From the NCBI GenBank assembly GCA_946407015.1, contig CAMJML010000003.1, forward strand, positions 1 through 64,000: a stretch of DNA of 64,000 nt, written 5' to 3'. Within the stretch, counting starts at the first letter, position 1; every line of letters begins with the position of its first letter. The notes beneath the pieces are model-generated. The model was not told the DNA's origin. It did no database searches and saw only the letters and a list, made by a program, of their open reading frames with translations. This DNA comes from an uncultured Selenomonadales bacterium. GTDB lineage: Bacteria > Bacillota > Negativicutes > DSM-1736 > Dendrosporobacteraceae. This document shows, in pieces, positions 44,428 to 53,440 of the stretch. The position numbers and the translations under genes are program-made.

Positions 44428-44970
44428 ATGGGTATTATTGATCGCGTGATATTATCAATTTATACATTGTTACTAACAATGATATCTTTAGGCGTTATGT
44501 TACTTTCATTACGCCTCATTTCTTTGGATATTGTATGGACAAGCTTTTCTTATGTGTATGGACAATGGGAAGCAGGAGTCGTCAGCTTTCTATTCCTGTT
44601 GGTTAGTCTCAGATTATTGTGTGCCGGAATTGGGCCATCACGACGACGGGATACTATTATTCATCACACTGAAATGGGTGACATTCTTATTTCGTTGAGT
44701 GCAGTTGAAAATTTGGTTGAGAAAGTGACGCGTCATACACGTGGAGTCCGGGGGGCAAAAATTTTAGTTGCACACAAAGAGCCGAATGGCTTGCACATTG
44801 ATATTCGGGCAGCTGTTAGCCCGGAGAGTAATGTGCCCGAAGTTTCCGCTGAGGTTCAGCAAAGGGTAAAAGAATATATAAAAAATACGGTTGGCGTTGA
44901 ATTAGTTGACATAAACATTAGAGTGGAAAATATATCAAATGATTTTAAACCCAAACAGCGGGTAAAGTAG
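44428..44970 (+). CDS. amaP: Asp23 membrane anchor AmaP
   Basis: A 180-residue protein with two N-terminal membrane helices (about 8-30 and 45-67) followed by an Asp23-like cytosolic domain (ILISLSAVENLVEKV, VELVDINIRVENI). It matches AmaP, which holds Asp23 at the membrane. It starts 12 bases after the Asp23-type gene and is surely cotranscribed. Confidence 0.88.
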   Translation: MGIIDRVILSIYTLLLTMISLGVMLLSLRLISLDIVWTSFSYVYGQWEAGVVSFLFLLVSLRLLCAGIGPSRRRDTIIHHTEMGDILISLSAVENLVEKVTRHTRGVRGAKILVAHKEPNGLHIDIRAAVSPESNVPEVSAEVQQRVKEYIKNTVGVELVDINIRVENISNDFKPKQRVK

Positions 44971-45019
44971 AAAATGCATGGATTTTTACCAATTTAGCAA
45001 AATAAAGAGGTGAGGCAGT

Positions 45020-45247
45020 ATGGATGTTAAGCTGTTTGAAGAATTATGGCAGCAGCATAGCGGGAAAATATCGGGCGTGATTATTGGGCTGATTGTTGGG
45101 ATGTTAATCATAGCTTTTGGTTTTTTTCGGACCTTATTTATTTTGTTATGTGCTGTTATTGGGTATATTATTGGTAAGCGTATTGATGAAAAAGAAGATC
45201 TTATGGATGTCATTGATAAATTATTGCCACCGGGTTATCGCCGGTAG
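45020..45247 (+). CDS. DUF2273 small membrane protein
   Basis: A 75-residue protein with two membrane helices (SGVIIGLIVGMLIIAFGFF, LFILLCAVIGYIIG) and a charged C-terminal helix ending in LLPPGYRR. This is the DUF2273 pattern, common beside asp23 and amaP and probably part of the same membrane stress complex. Ribosome site GAGGTGAGG. Confidence 0.85.
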   Translation: MDVKLFEELWQQHSGKISGVIIGLIVGMLIIAFGFFRTLFILLCAVIGYIIGKRIDEKEDLMDVIDKLLPPGYRR

Positions 45248-45291
45248 CTTGGAATGGCCGAATAAGCACTCTTTCAATAAGGAGAAAGTAT

Positions 45292-45699
45292 ATGAGTCGA
45301 AGAAAAGCCCGAGAGATGGCACTGCAAGCTTTGTTTCAGTTGGATTTTAATAAGACTGATGAACATGAGGCTTTAGGTGCAGTGTTTAATGAACGAGATG
45401 GACTAACGGAAAATGCAAAACAATATACTCAGGAGCTTGTCAGTGGAACACAGGCCCATTTAGCAGAAATCGATGAGGTGATTGCTCAAAATTCTACTGA
45501 ATGGAAGTTAGGGCGGATGGCTGGTGTTGATCGTAATATAACCAGAATTGCCGTATATGAATTAAAGTTCGGTAAAGAGCAGTTGGCTCCTAATATTATT
45601 ATTAATGAAGCTGTCGAGCTTGCCAAGACTTTTGGATCAGAAGAATCCGGTCGGTTTGTTAATGGTATATTAGGGTCGCTGGTGAAAGCCAAGGCGTAA
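45292..45699 (+). CDS. nusB: Transcription antitermination factor NusB
   Basis: A 135-residue all-helical protein that binds boxA RNA with NusE during rRNA transcription. SRRKAREMALQALFQLDF, NIIINEAVELAKTFG and SGRFVNGILGSLVK are typical. ATG 45292 follows AAGGAGAAAGT. The TsaD-like gene starts four bases after the stop. Both genes concern stable-RNA biology. Confidence 0.95.
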   Translation: MSRRKAREMALQALFQLDFNKTDEHEALGAVFNERDGLTENAKQYTQELVSGTQAHLAEIDEVIAQNSTEWKLGRMAGVDRNITRIAVYELKFGKEQLAPNIIINEAVELAKTFGSEESGRFVNGILGSLVKAKA

Positions 45700-45703
45700 T
45701 TTT

Positions 45704-46678
45704 ATGAAATATTTTATGGGGCTAGATACCAGTTGTTATACAACATCAGTAGCTATTTTAGACGACACTGGCTCATTAATTGCAGATAAAAGAAAAATTC
45801 TTGAAGTCAAAAACGGTGCCAGAGGGATGGCTCAGTCAGAGATGGTCTTTCAGCACACTCGAAATTTACCCAATCTTATAGAACAACTTTATCTTGAATT
45901 AAATTCACCTATAGAATTGGCAGCCATTGGTGTATCTGCATTTCCGCGATCACAACCGAACTCTTATATGCCTGCTTTTCTAGTCGGCGAGGGTTATGGC
46001 AGGGCACTGGCTGCTGCCAGAGGAATTCATTTGTACCGGCTCAGTCATCAGGAATCCCATATTCAAGCAGGAGTTTGGTCAGCAGGTGGACCTACCCAAT
46101 CACGTTTTTTAGCCGTGCATGCTTCCGGTGGAACGACTGAAATTGTTTTAGTTGACCGGGAAAATGATAATAGCAAAATTACTTTGTTAGGCGGAAGCGA
46201 GGATTTGAATGCCGGGCAATTTGTAGATAGAGTCGGTGTAGCTCTTCATTTGCCTTTTCCCGCCGGACGCCATCTGGAAGCCCTCGCTTTGAACCATCAT
46301 CATGATGCATTCATAGTACCTGTGTCTGTTAAAGGACTTAAAGCAAGCTTTTCCGGGCCAGCCAGTCATGTTTTGCGAATGGTTGCAAAAGGCGCTGATC
46401 GGGAAGCCATTGCTGCGGGGGTTGAAATTTGCATTGCCCACTCGTTAGCAAGACTGATTCGTGCAGCAACTGAACAAACCGGCATTTATGATGTTTTATT
46501 GGTGGGAGGCGTTCTTTCGAATGCTTTTATACGGCAAACCATTTCCCAGGAAGTCAGCGCCGATAAAATTAAACTGTATTATCCAGACCGGCAATATAGT
46601 CCGGATAATGCGGTTGGTGCAGCGTACTTTGCCTTTCTAACAGGAACATCAGGTAAACCTTTGGCATATGATACATAA
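45704..46678 (+). CDS. TsaD/Kae1/Qri7-like protein (paralog)
   Basis: A 324-residue ASKHA-fold protein of the TsaD family: LDTSCYTTSVAILDD at the phosphate-1 loop, the metal-binding H-x3-H in SHQESHI, VHASGGTTEIVLV, and VLLVGGVLSNAF. The main TsaD makes t6A37 in tRNA with TsaB/E. This protein is shorter than usual (about 340) and diverges in the loops, so it may be a paralog with another substrate; no tsaB, tsaE or tsaC is near. Conserved beside nusB/xseA in some Clostridia-type genomes, as far as I recall. Confidence 0.75.
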   Translation: MKYFMGLDTSCYTTSVAILDDTGSLIADKRKILEVKNGARGMAQSEMVFQHTRNLPNLIEQLYLELNSPIELAAIGVSAFPRSQPNSYMPAFLVGEGYGRALAAARGIHLYRLSHQESHIQAGVWSAGGPTQSRFLAVHASGGTTEIVLVDRENDNSKITLLGGSEDLNAGQFVDRVGVALHLPFPAGRHLEALALNHHHDAFIVPVSVKGLKASFSGPASHVLRMVAKGADREAIAAGVEICIAHSLARLIRAATEQTGIYDVLLVGGVLSNAFIRQTISQEVSADKIKLYYPDRQYSPDNAVGAAYFAFLTGTSGKPLAYDT

Positions 46679-46704
46679 AAGTTACATATGCGGAGGTGCA
46701 GCGG

Positions 46705-46851
46705 ATGGCAACCTATATTCTAATCGGGGCTGTTCTGGGAATTATTGTTGGCCATCTTATTCCGCCAGGACATTTCTTTTGGTTTGTTGTAGGTGGAATA
46801 AGCGGTTACGTTGGGCAGTATTATATGAGTCGGAAATATAAAAATTTTTAG
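46705..46851 (+). CDS. Small membrane protein, 48 residues
   Basis: A short reading frame with GGAGGTG (about 46692) well placed before ATG 46705. The product is almost wholly hydrophobic, MATYILIGAVLGIIVGHLIP then FFWFVVGGISGYVG, two membrane helices joined by a PPGH turn, ending in basic SRKYKNF. The stop lies in the 5' arm of a terminator. I recognise no family. Ribosome site, length and terminator together support a real gene. Confidence 0.6.
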   Translation: MATYILIGAVLGIIVGHLIPPGHFFWFVVGGISGYVGQYYMSRKYKNF

Positions 46852-46876
46852 CCAGACTTTTTGTCTGGTTTTTTCG
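46850..46876 (+). terminator. Terminator after the 48-residue membrane protein gene
   Basis: GCCAGAC (46851-46857) pairs with GTCTGGT (46863-46869), then a run of T. The upstream stop codon overlaps the stem. Confidence 0.85.
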
Positions 46877-46948
46877 TTATTCTTGGTATATCATTATAGA
46901 AGAATTTGTTATAGGATTTTTTTGAAATTATGATAAAAGGTGATCGGT

Positions 46949-48151
46949 TTGAGTGTATACAGTGTTACTGAGATTACCAGGTACATTAAGGATATATTTG
47001 ACAATAGCAGGCCCTTAAAATCAATATTCGTTAAAGGTGAAATTTCAAACTTTAGGCAGCATTATTCAGGGCATTGCTATTTTACACTAAAGGATTCAGG
47101 TGCCACTTTACGAGCTGTCATGTTTAAAAGCAAAGCCCAATTTGTCAAATTCACCCCTGTTGACGGTCTAAAAGTGGTCGCGGGTGGCTATATTACAATT
47201 TTTGAACGCGACGGGCAATACCAATTGTATGTAGAGCAATTGCTGCCTGAGGGTGTGGGAGAGCTTAGTCTGGCCTTTGCTCAGCTTAAGGAGAAGTTAG
47301 CTTTAGAGGGCTTATTTGACGAAGCACGTAAGCAAACCCTGCCTCTTCTCCCTAAAACGGTTGGAGTGATTACCTCGCCTACAGGGGCAGCCATACGCGA
47401 TATTGTTACTGTGGCCAAACGCCGGCATCCGGGAGTAAGGTTATGCTTATTTCCTGTACAAGTTCAAGGGAATGAAGCACCAGGGCAAATTACATATGCA
47501 TTGAATTATTTTAATGCTTACTATCCGGTCGATGTCATTATCGTGGGGCGGGGCGGCGGATCGATTGAGGAGCTTTGGTCATTTAACGATGAAGGTGTCG
47601 TCAGAGCCATTTCGCAATCGAAGATTCCTGTCGTATCGGCCGTTGGGCATCAAACGGACTATACATTGGCGGATTTTGCGGCTGATATTAGAGCCGCAAC
47701 TCCTTCTCAGGCAGCTGAACTGGTAGTTCCGGATGCCCGTGAACTACAGCGATACGTCCAATCGCTCCGCGGGTTGCTGGAGACGAACGCTCGTAGTATC
47801 CTTCATGCTAAAAAGAACCGGCTTGACCAGAATATGCGCAATCGAATTTTTACACAACCTTTTGATGGCATCGATACGAAGCGCCAGTTAGTGGATCGTA
47901 GTTTGCAACGCCTTATAGAATTGAATAAAAATATCATTTTGGTAAAACGACATCAGTTAAATTTGTCTGCAGAAAAATTAGCCATGCTAAACCCATTGGG
48001 AGTTTTGGCGAGAGGTTATGGGATTATTCGTTCTCAAGATGGACAAATCATAAAAAATGTTGTTGAAGTACGACCAGGGCAACAGCTTGAAGTGCGATTG
48101 CATGACGGAAGTCTTACTACGCAAGTGATCGCTGTTAAGGAGGACAACTAG
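46949..48151 (+). CDS. xseA: Exodeoxyribonuclease VII large subunit
   Basis: The 400-residue catalytic subunit of ExoVII, which trims single-stranded DNA from both ends. It has an N-terminal OB domain (VKGEISNFRQHYSGHCYFTLKD), the catalytic region GVITSPTGAAIRDIV, GRGGGSIEELWSFNDE and SAVGHQTDYTLADFAAD, and a long C-terminal coiled stalk. TTG 46949 follows AAAGGTGAT; GTG 46940 overlaps that site. The stop shares its last base with the xseB start, so the subunits are coupled. Confidence 0.95.
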   Translation: MSVYSVTEITRYIKDIFDNSRPLKSIFVKGEISNFRQHYSGHCYFTLKDSGATLRAVMFKSKAQFVKFTPVDGLKVVAGGYITIFERDGQYQLYVEQLLPEGVGELSLAFAQLKEKLALEGLFDEARKQTLPLLPKTVGVITSPTGAAIRDIVTVAKRRHPGVRLCLFPVQVQGNEAPGQITYALNYFNAYYPVDVIIVGRGGGSIEELWSFNDEGVVRAISQSKIPVVSAVGHQTDYTLADFAADIRAATPSQAAELVVPDARELQRYVQSLRGLLETNARSILHAKKNRLDQNMRNRIFTQPFDGIDTKRQLVDRSLQRLIELNKNIILVKRHQLNLSAEKLAMLNPLGVLARGYGIIRSQDGQIIKNVVEVRPGQQLEVRLHDGSLTTQVIAVKEDN

Positions 48152-48405
48152 TGAAAAAGAAATTGCCGGAAAATCCAGAAGTATCTTTTGAAGAAGCTCT
48201 TGGAAAACTAGAAACTATTGTGAAACAATTAGAAAAAGGAGATACCGCGTTAGAAGAGTTGTTAGCCAAGTTTTCTGAAGGAGTGGAATTATCGAGGTTA
48301 TGTTTAACTAGATTAAATTCTGCAGAGCGGGTGATTGACAATATTTTAAAACAGGAAAAAGGACAATTTATAGAGCAGCCTTTCAGTGTACAGGAGGAAG
48401 AATGA
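48151..48405 (+). CDS. xseB: Exodeoxyribonuclease VII small subunit
   Basis: An 84-residue helical-hairpin subunit that coats the XseA stalk. SFEEALGKLETIVKQLEKGD and LEELLAKFSEGVELSR are family signatures. GTG 48151 overlaps the xseA stop and has AAGGAGG ahead. Its stop overlaps ispA as ATGA. Confidence 0.95.
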   Translation: MKKKLPENPEVSFEEALGKLETIVKQLEKGDTALEELLAKFSEGVELSRLCLTRLNSAERVIDNILKQEKGQFIEQPFSVQEEE

Positions 48406-49283
48406 TGTTAAAAAAATATTGCACAGAAAAAGCTGCACTGATTGATCATAAATTATCTGAGCTCGTAGGTGTGAGTCAGCCTATTTCTTCGATTATTACG
48501 GAAGCGATGCGATATAGCCTTCTGGGTGGGGGAAAACGCTTGCGGCCAATTTTGTTAATGGCTGCAGCTGATGCTGTAGGAAAAAAAGGGGAAGCGTTTT
48601 TTCATGTTGCGTGCGGTCTCGAAATGATCCATACTTATTCGCTCATCCACGATGATTTGCCAGCGATGGATAATGATGACTACCGTCGCGGAAAACTAAC
48701 AAATCATAAAGTGTTTGGGGAGGCTATGGCCATTTTAGCCGGAGATGCATTGTTGACCGCGGCATTTGAAGTGATGCTTCAACAAGAGCATGTTGATTCT
48801 AAGACGCTGGTTCAAGTCGTCCGCGAAATAAGTTTTGCTGCCGGGCCGCAAGGAATGGTTGGCGGACAAGCTATAGATTTGCAATCAGAGGGTAAAACTA
48901 TTGATATCAATACCATTATGCTGATGCATCAAGCTAAGACCGGTGCTTTATTTAAAGCGGCCATTCGGTCCGGGGCATTATTGGCCGATGCGTCAGATAA
49001 AGAGCTTAATCTGCTTACCCAGTATGCAGAAGATTTTGGGTTAGCTTTTCAGATTACTGATGACATATTGGATGTAATTGGTACCCAGGAAAAAATAGGC
49101 AAGCCGATTGGCAGCGATATGAGAAATCAAAAGGCGACCTATGTGAGTATGTATTCTCTGGAAGGGGCACGTAAGCTAGCTCATGAATCTGTTGAAAGAG
49201 CTCTTGCAGTTTTACAGGATTTTGGCAGTGAGGCAGAAGTTTTACGAGAAATGGTACGCTATTTAATAACACGCGACAGTTGA
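48402..49283 (+). CDS. ispA: Polyprenyl synthetase, farnesyl diphosphate synthase
   Basis: Joins isopentenyl units to dimethylallyl diphosphate to give farnesyl diphosphate. The 293-residue all-helical protein has the first aspartate motif DDLPAMDNDD (FARM) and the second DDILD (SARM), with GGGKRLRP near the N-terminus and GGQAIDL in the middle. ATG 48402 and 48405 are adjacent choices. The xseA-xseB-ispA-dxs order is widespread; dxs, 540 bases on, supplies its precursors. Confidence 0.94.
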   Translation: MMLKKYCTEKAALIDHKLSELVGVSQPISSIITEAMRYSLLGGGKRLRPILLMAAADAVGKKGEAFFHVACGLEMIHTYSLIHDDLPAMDNDDYRRGKLTNHKVFGEAMAILAGDALLTAAFEVMLQQEHVDSKTLVQVVREISFAAGPQGMVGGQAIDLQSEGKTIDINTIMLMHQAKTGALFKAAIRSGALLADASDKELNLLTQYAEDFGLAFQITDDILDVIGTQEKIGKPIGSDMRNQKATYVSMYSLEGARKLAHESVERALAVLQDFGSEAEVLREMVRYLITRDS

Positions 49284-49293
49284 GGTGGCAAAG

Positions 49294-49758
49294 ATGGCTG
49301 ATTTTTTTGTAGCCCTCGGACAAAATATTGTATTTATGTCAGCAATAACGGCTTGGTTTTTGGCACAACTGCTTAAGACCATGACATCTTATTGGAAGCA
49401 TGGTGAATTCAATCTTGAACGGCTGGTCGGGGCTGGCGGTATGCCTAGTTCACACACAGCTTTGGTTGTAGGACTAGCTTCAGCAGTTGCCTTAAATGAT
49501 GGGCTACAATCATCCTTGTTTGGAATGGCTGTCGTTTTGGCCAGTATCGTCATGTATGATGCGGCCGGTGTCAGACGGGCGGCCGGAAAACAAGCTAAAG
49601 TCATTAACAAATTAGTCCGTCAACTGAGAGTAGAGCATACCCTGCACGATATAAGGCTTAAAGAACTGTTGGGCCATACTCCTCTTGAAGTTATGGCAGG
49701 AGCATTACTTGGGTTTGCAGTGGCCTATGCGTTGAATAAATTAATGATAATTCAATGA
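49294..49758 (+). CDS. Divergent PAP2 family protein (DUF212)
   Basis: A 154-residue membrane protein with GGMPSSHTALVVGL, the histidine motif of the divergent PAP2 group, MYDAAGVRRAAGKQA, and a final helix GALLGFAVAYAL. It may be an integral-membrane phosphatase acting on a lipid such as a polyprenyl diphosphate, which would suit its place between ispA and dxs, but this is inference. ATG 49294 has GAGGTGG ahead; GTG 49285 lies inside that site. Confidence 0.82.
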   Translation: MADFFVALGQNIVFMSAITAWFLAQLLKTMTSYWKHGEFNLERLVGAGGMPSSHTALVVGLASAVALNDGLQSSLFGMAVVLASIVMYDAAGVRRAAGKQAKVINKLVRQLRVEHTLHDIRLKELLGHTPLEVMAGALLGFAVAYALNKLMIIQ

Positions 49759-49772
49759 ATTTTTGCTATAAT
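49744..49772 (+). promoter_or_regulatory. Possible sigma-A promoter of dxs
   Basis: TATAAT (49767-49772) with an imperfect -35 ATGATA (49744-49749) at 17 bases, at the end of the previous gene. Confidence 0.4.
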
Positions 49773-49822
49773 TATTTGGTAAATTGTTTAGTAGATGCGG
49801 TTGGTGAAAGAAGGGACTCCAA

Positions 49823-51709
49823 TTGGAAAGCTTACTTGATATGATTGAACATCCTCAGCAGTTAAAGAAATTTTCACTCGCTCAGTTGGAAAAGCTCGCC
49901 GGAGAAATCCGCGGGCTTCTTGTACATACAGTCGCTAAAACAGGAGGGCATTTAGCTCCAAATTTAGGAATCGTAGAATTAACGATTGCTTTGCATCGCG
50001 TCTTTGATAGTCCTCACGATAAATTTGTCTGGGATGTCGGTCATCAAGCCTATGTACATAAGATTTTAACTGGCAGGCGGAAATGTTTTGATACCTTGCG
50101 GCAACAAGGCGGTATCAGCGGTTTTCCTAAGATACTTGAAAGTGAGCATGACTGTTTTGGCACAGGGCACTCCAGTACATCGATATCGGCGGCATTGGGG
50201 CTAGCTTTAGCCCGAGATCTTTCAAAAAAAAAGCACCATGTCATCGCCATTATTGGTGATGGTTCACTTACCGGTGGTCAAGCTTACGAGGCGCTCAATC
50301 ACGCTGGTGATTTGGGAACTAATTTCATTGTCGTTTTAAATGACAATGAAATGTCAATTGATAAGAATGTTGGTGCTATGTCTGATTATTTGTCAAAAAT
50401 GCGGACAGCGCCTACTTATAACAGAGTTAAGCATGATATTGAGTTTCTAATCAGGCGCATTCCAGCCATCGGTGACAGTATGGCCAAAACGGTAGAAAGA
50501 GTCAAGGACAGTTTAAGATATTTACTGGTGCCGGGAATGCTGTTTGAGGAGTTAGGGTTTACTTATATAGGTCCTATTGATGGACATAATATTGATTTGA
50601 TTAGTGATGTTTTAGAAAAAGCAAAAAACATGAACGGACCAGTCCTCATTCATAATCTTACCCGCAAAGGCAAAGGCTATCATCCTGCCGAATGTCAGGC
50701 TGACAAATTTCATGGTGTGGGACCTTTTTGTATTGACTCAGGCGAAGTCATTAAAAACGGCAATAAGCCGACGTATACCCATATATTTGGTAATACGCTC
50801 ATCAGTTTGGCACGAGAGAATCCGGATATTATTGCGATTACTGCCGCTATGCCGGAGGGAACCGGTTTAAAGAAGTTTTCTACTCTTTTTCCGGACCGCT
50901 TCTTTGATGTTGGCATTGCCGAACCTCATGCCGTGACCGTAGCGGCGGGATTAGCTGCTTCCGGCAAGAAGCCGGTGGTTGCCTTCTACTCCACTTTTGG
51001 ACAGAGAGCTTATGACCAAATTTTGCATGATGTATGTCTGCAGAATCTTCCCGTCATTTTTGCACTGGATCGTGCCGGAATTGTCGGGGAAGATGGACCA
51101 ACACATCATGGAGTCTTTGACTTTAGCTACTTAAGGCATATTCCAAACTTGATATTTATGGCTCCTAAAGATGAGAACGAACTGCAGCACATGCTCTACA
51201 CAGCAACAATAGCCCAAGCCCCTGTTGCTATTCGGTATCCCCGAGGCAGTGGCTCAGGGGTGCCGCTTGACGAATGTTTGACTGAGATCCCCATTGGAAC
51301 TGCTGAAATTTTATCATCCGGCAAGGACATCATGTTCCTTGCGGTGGGTGCGATGGTGGAACAATGTCAAGAGGCAAGGCTTCGCTTAGCCGCTATAGGA
51401 ATACAGGCTGGTGTCGTTAATGCCCGTTTCATCAAGCCTTTAGATGAAAAAACGATTCGCGAATTGGTTCGTGAAGTTGGAATATTGGTAACAGTTGAAG
51501 ATAATGTTGTCGCGGGCGGATTTGGCTCTGCTGTTTTAGAATATATTAATGCCCAACAGTTTAATTGGGTGAAAGTACTAAGATTGGGGTTGCCGGATCA
51601 ATTTATTGAGCATGGCACCCGTATGGACTTACTCAAACAAAATGGGCTTACCGGCGAGGAAATATCGAAACAAGTCATGGCTTTTATGAAGCAGTATGGG
51701 GTACGGTGA
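49823..51709 (+). CDS. dxs: 1-deoxy-D-xylulose-5-phosphate synthase
   Basis: The first step of the MEP isoprenoid route, from pyruvate and glyceraldehyde 3-phosphate, using thiamine diphosphate. A 628-residue transketolase-like protein with GGHLAPNLGIVELTIALH, the ThDP motif GDGSLTGGQAYEALN, and pyrimidine-binding DRAGIVGEDGPTHHG. TTG 49823 follows GAAGGGACTCC. Here it stands among ispA, tlyA and nadK, as in other spore-formers. Confidence 0.97.
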   Translation: MESLLDMIEHPQQLKKFSLAQLEKLAGEIRGLLVHTVAKTGGHLAPNLGIVELTIALHRVFDSPHDKFVWDVGHQAYVHKILTGRRKCFDTLRQQGGISGFPKILESEHDCFGTGHSSTSISAALGLALARDLSKKKHHVIAIIGDGSLTGGQAYEALNHAGDLGTNFIVVLNDNEMSIDKNVGAMSDYLSKMRTAPTYNRVKHDIEFLIRRIPAIGDSMAKTVERVKDSLRYLLVPGMLFEELGFTYIGPIDGHNIDLISDVLEKAKNMNGPVLIHNLTRKGKGYHPAECQADKFHGVGPFCIDSGEVIKNGNKPTYTHIFGNTLISLARENPDIIAITAAMPEGTGLKKFSTLFPDRFFDVGIAEPHAVTVAAGLAASGKKPVVAFYSTFGQRAYDQILHDVCLQNLPVIFALDRAGIVGEDGPTHHGVFDFSYLRHIPNLIFMAPKDENELQHMLYTATIAQAPVAIRYPRGSGSGVPLDECLTEIPIGTAEILSSGKDIMFLAVGAMVEQCQEARLRLAAIGIQAGVVNARFIKPLDEKTIRELVREVGILVTVEDNVVAGGFGSAVLEYINAQQFNWVKVLRLGLPDQFIEHGTRMDLLKQNGLTGEEISKQVMAFMKQYGVR

Positions 51710-51713
51710 TAAT

Positions 51714-52520
51714 GTGAAAAAGGAACGATTAGACGTTTTACTTGTTGAAAAAAATCTCGTAGCAAGTCGAGAACGGGCCAAGTCTTCGATTATGGCAGGG
51801 CTTGTCTTTGTTGACGGACAAAAAATTGATAAGGCCGGTACTGTTGTACCCGTGGAGGCCAATATTACTTTAGCTGGCGACAATATTGGTTTTGTAAGTC
51901 GCGGCGGGTTGAAACTGGCAAAAGCGCTTGATTTTTTCAACATTACATTACAGGATAAAATTGTCGCCGATATTGGCGCATCTACAGGTGGCTTTACTGA
52001 TTGCGCTCTGAAAAATGGTGCGGCACGCGTTTATGCAATTGATGTTGGCTATGGGCAATTGGCCTGGTCGCTTAGAACCGACAGCCGAGTCGTTAATATG
52101 GAAAGAACCAATATTCGCCACGTTTCTCCGGCTGATATTGGTGAAACGGTTGACTTTGCCTGTATTGATGTGGCTTTTATATCATTAGAAAAAGTTCTGC
52201 CGGCTGCTAAATCACTATTGTCAGATCAAGGCGAGATTGTAGCCCTTATTAAGCCTCAATTCGAAGCAGGCAGGGATAAGGTTGGAAAAAAAGGGGTCGT
52301 AAAAGATCCGAAAGTTCATCAAGAGGTTATTTTAAAGGTATTACAATGTTGTAGAGACTTACAGCTCTTTCCGTTACAGCTGAGTTATTCACCGATCAAA
52401 GGACCGGAGGGGAATATCGAGTATTTGGTTTATCTAACCAATGCCACCGGTGTGCTGCAGAATGAAGTAGACGAACAGACTGTTGCAGAAATTGTTGGTG
52501 AGGCGCATACCAGTTTGTGA
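51714..52520 (+). CDS. tlyA: TlyA family rRNA 2'-O-methyltransferase
   Basis: An RNA methyltransferase of about 268 residues. An N-terminal S4 RNA-binding domain (RLDVLLVEKNLVASRERAK) is followed by an FtsJ-type SAM domain (VADIGASTGGFTDCAL, IDVGYGQLAW, ALIKPQFEAG). TlyA methylates riboses of 16S and 23S rRNA in mycobacteria; B. subtilis YqxC has the same gene context. GTG 51714 is chosen; the earlier ATG 51696 lies inside dxs. Confidence 0.92.
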   Translation: MKKERLDVLLVEKNLVASRERAKSSIMAGLVFVDGQKIDKAGTVVPVEANITLAGDNIGFVSRGGLKLAKALDFFNITLQDKIVADIGASTGGFTDCALKNGAARVYAIDVGYGQLAWSLRTDSRVVNMERTNIRHVSPADIGETVDFACIDVAFISLEKVLPAAKSLLSDQGEIVALIKPQFEAGRDKVGKKGVVKDPKVHQEVILKVLQCCRDLQLFPLQLSYSPIKGPEGNIEYLVYLTNATGVLQNEVDEQTVAEIVGEAHTSL

Positions 52521-52584
52521 TTCCTAATATTCATTACTGTATATGCGGCGAAATATCTTGCCAGGTTGATATGGAGGGAATGCT

Positions 52585-53439
52585 GTGCTAACAATAGGAA
52601 TCTTTCCGAATATTGCAAAACCAGATACTTTTAATGTCCTAACAACGATCATTCAATATTTGAAAGCGCAAAAAGTAAAGATTTTGTTGCCGGCAGAAGC
52701 TGCTGATGCTATAGAGTACAGCGATCTAGCTATGCCCAGAAATATGCTCAAAGATCATATTGATATAGCGATTACGCTGGGGGGAGATGGGACGCTGCTC
52801 AGCACTGCACGAGATATTGCTGCGACAGGAGTTCCTATCTGTGGCATCAATATGGGGCGGTTGGGTTTTTTGACAGAGGTAGAGCTTCCGGAGCTGCAAA
52901 CAAAGCTTGACGGCTTGATTCATGGAGAATATACCATCGAAGAAAGGCTGCTGCTTCAGGCTATGGTCAAGCAGAATGGTCAAATTATGAATATTTCATC
53001 GGCTTTGAATGACGTTGTAATCACTAAAGGCGGTTTTTCGCGCATGTTACGCCTAAAATTATTTATTGATAATACTTTTACTGCCAATTATCAAGCTGAT
53101 GGACTTATTATTGCTACTTCCACAGGGTCGACGGGCTATTCATTGTCCGCTGGGGGACCTATTATTAATCCTAATTTAAAAATTGTTCTGATCACCCCCA
53201 TCTGTCCTCATACGCTGAATGCCCGCTCCTTGATTATCTCTGGTGAAGAAAAAGTTTCTATTAATACTTCCGCAACCAATACCGATATTGTTCTGACAAT
53301 TGATGGTCAAGTCGTTCATCATCTTTCGCCCGGTGATGAAGTGCTTATTGAACGGGCTGATTATAGTGCCAAGCTTATCAAATTTGCCGGAAAAAGCTAT
53401 TATGAGACGTTACGGACAAAATTATGGCGGGGAGATTAA
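52585..53439 (+). CDS. nadK: NAD kinase
   Basis: Makes NADP from NAD with ATP. The 284-residue protein has the LGGDGTLL motif (about residues 65-72), the NMGRLGFLTE segment, and the STGSTGYSLSAGGPI region of the NAD site. GTG 52585 follows GGAGGG by eight bases. The 3' end is 1 base from the methyltransferase start. Confidence 0.96.
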   Translation: MLTIGIFPNIAKPDTFNVLTTIIQYLKAQKVKILLPAEAADAIEYSDLAMPRNMLKDHIDIAITLGGDGTLLSTARDIAATGVPICGINMGRLGFLTEVELPELQTKLDGLIHGEYTIEERLLLQAMVKQNGQIMNISSALNDVVITKGGFSRMLRLKLFIDNTFTANYQADGLIIATSTGSTGYSLSAGGPIINPNLKIVLITPICPHTLNARSLIISGEEKVSINTSATNTDIVLTIDGQVVHHLSPGDEVLIERADYSAKLIKFAGKSYYETLRTKLWRGD

Positions 53440-53440
53440 T

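Noticed and set aside
53300-53440. Longer YtqB-like frame starting inside nadK
   Set aside because: It overlaps the nadK end in a different frame; the TTG at 53441 has a ribosome site and starts where the family does.
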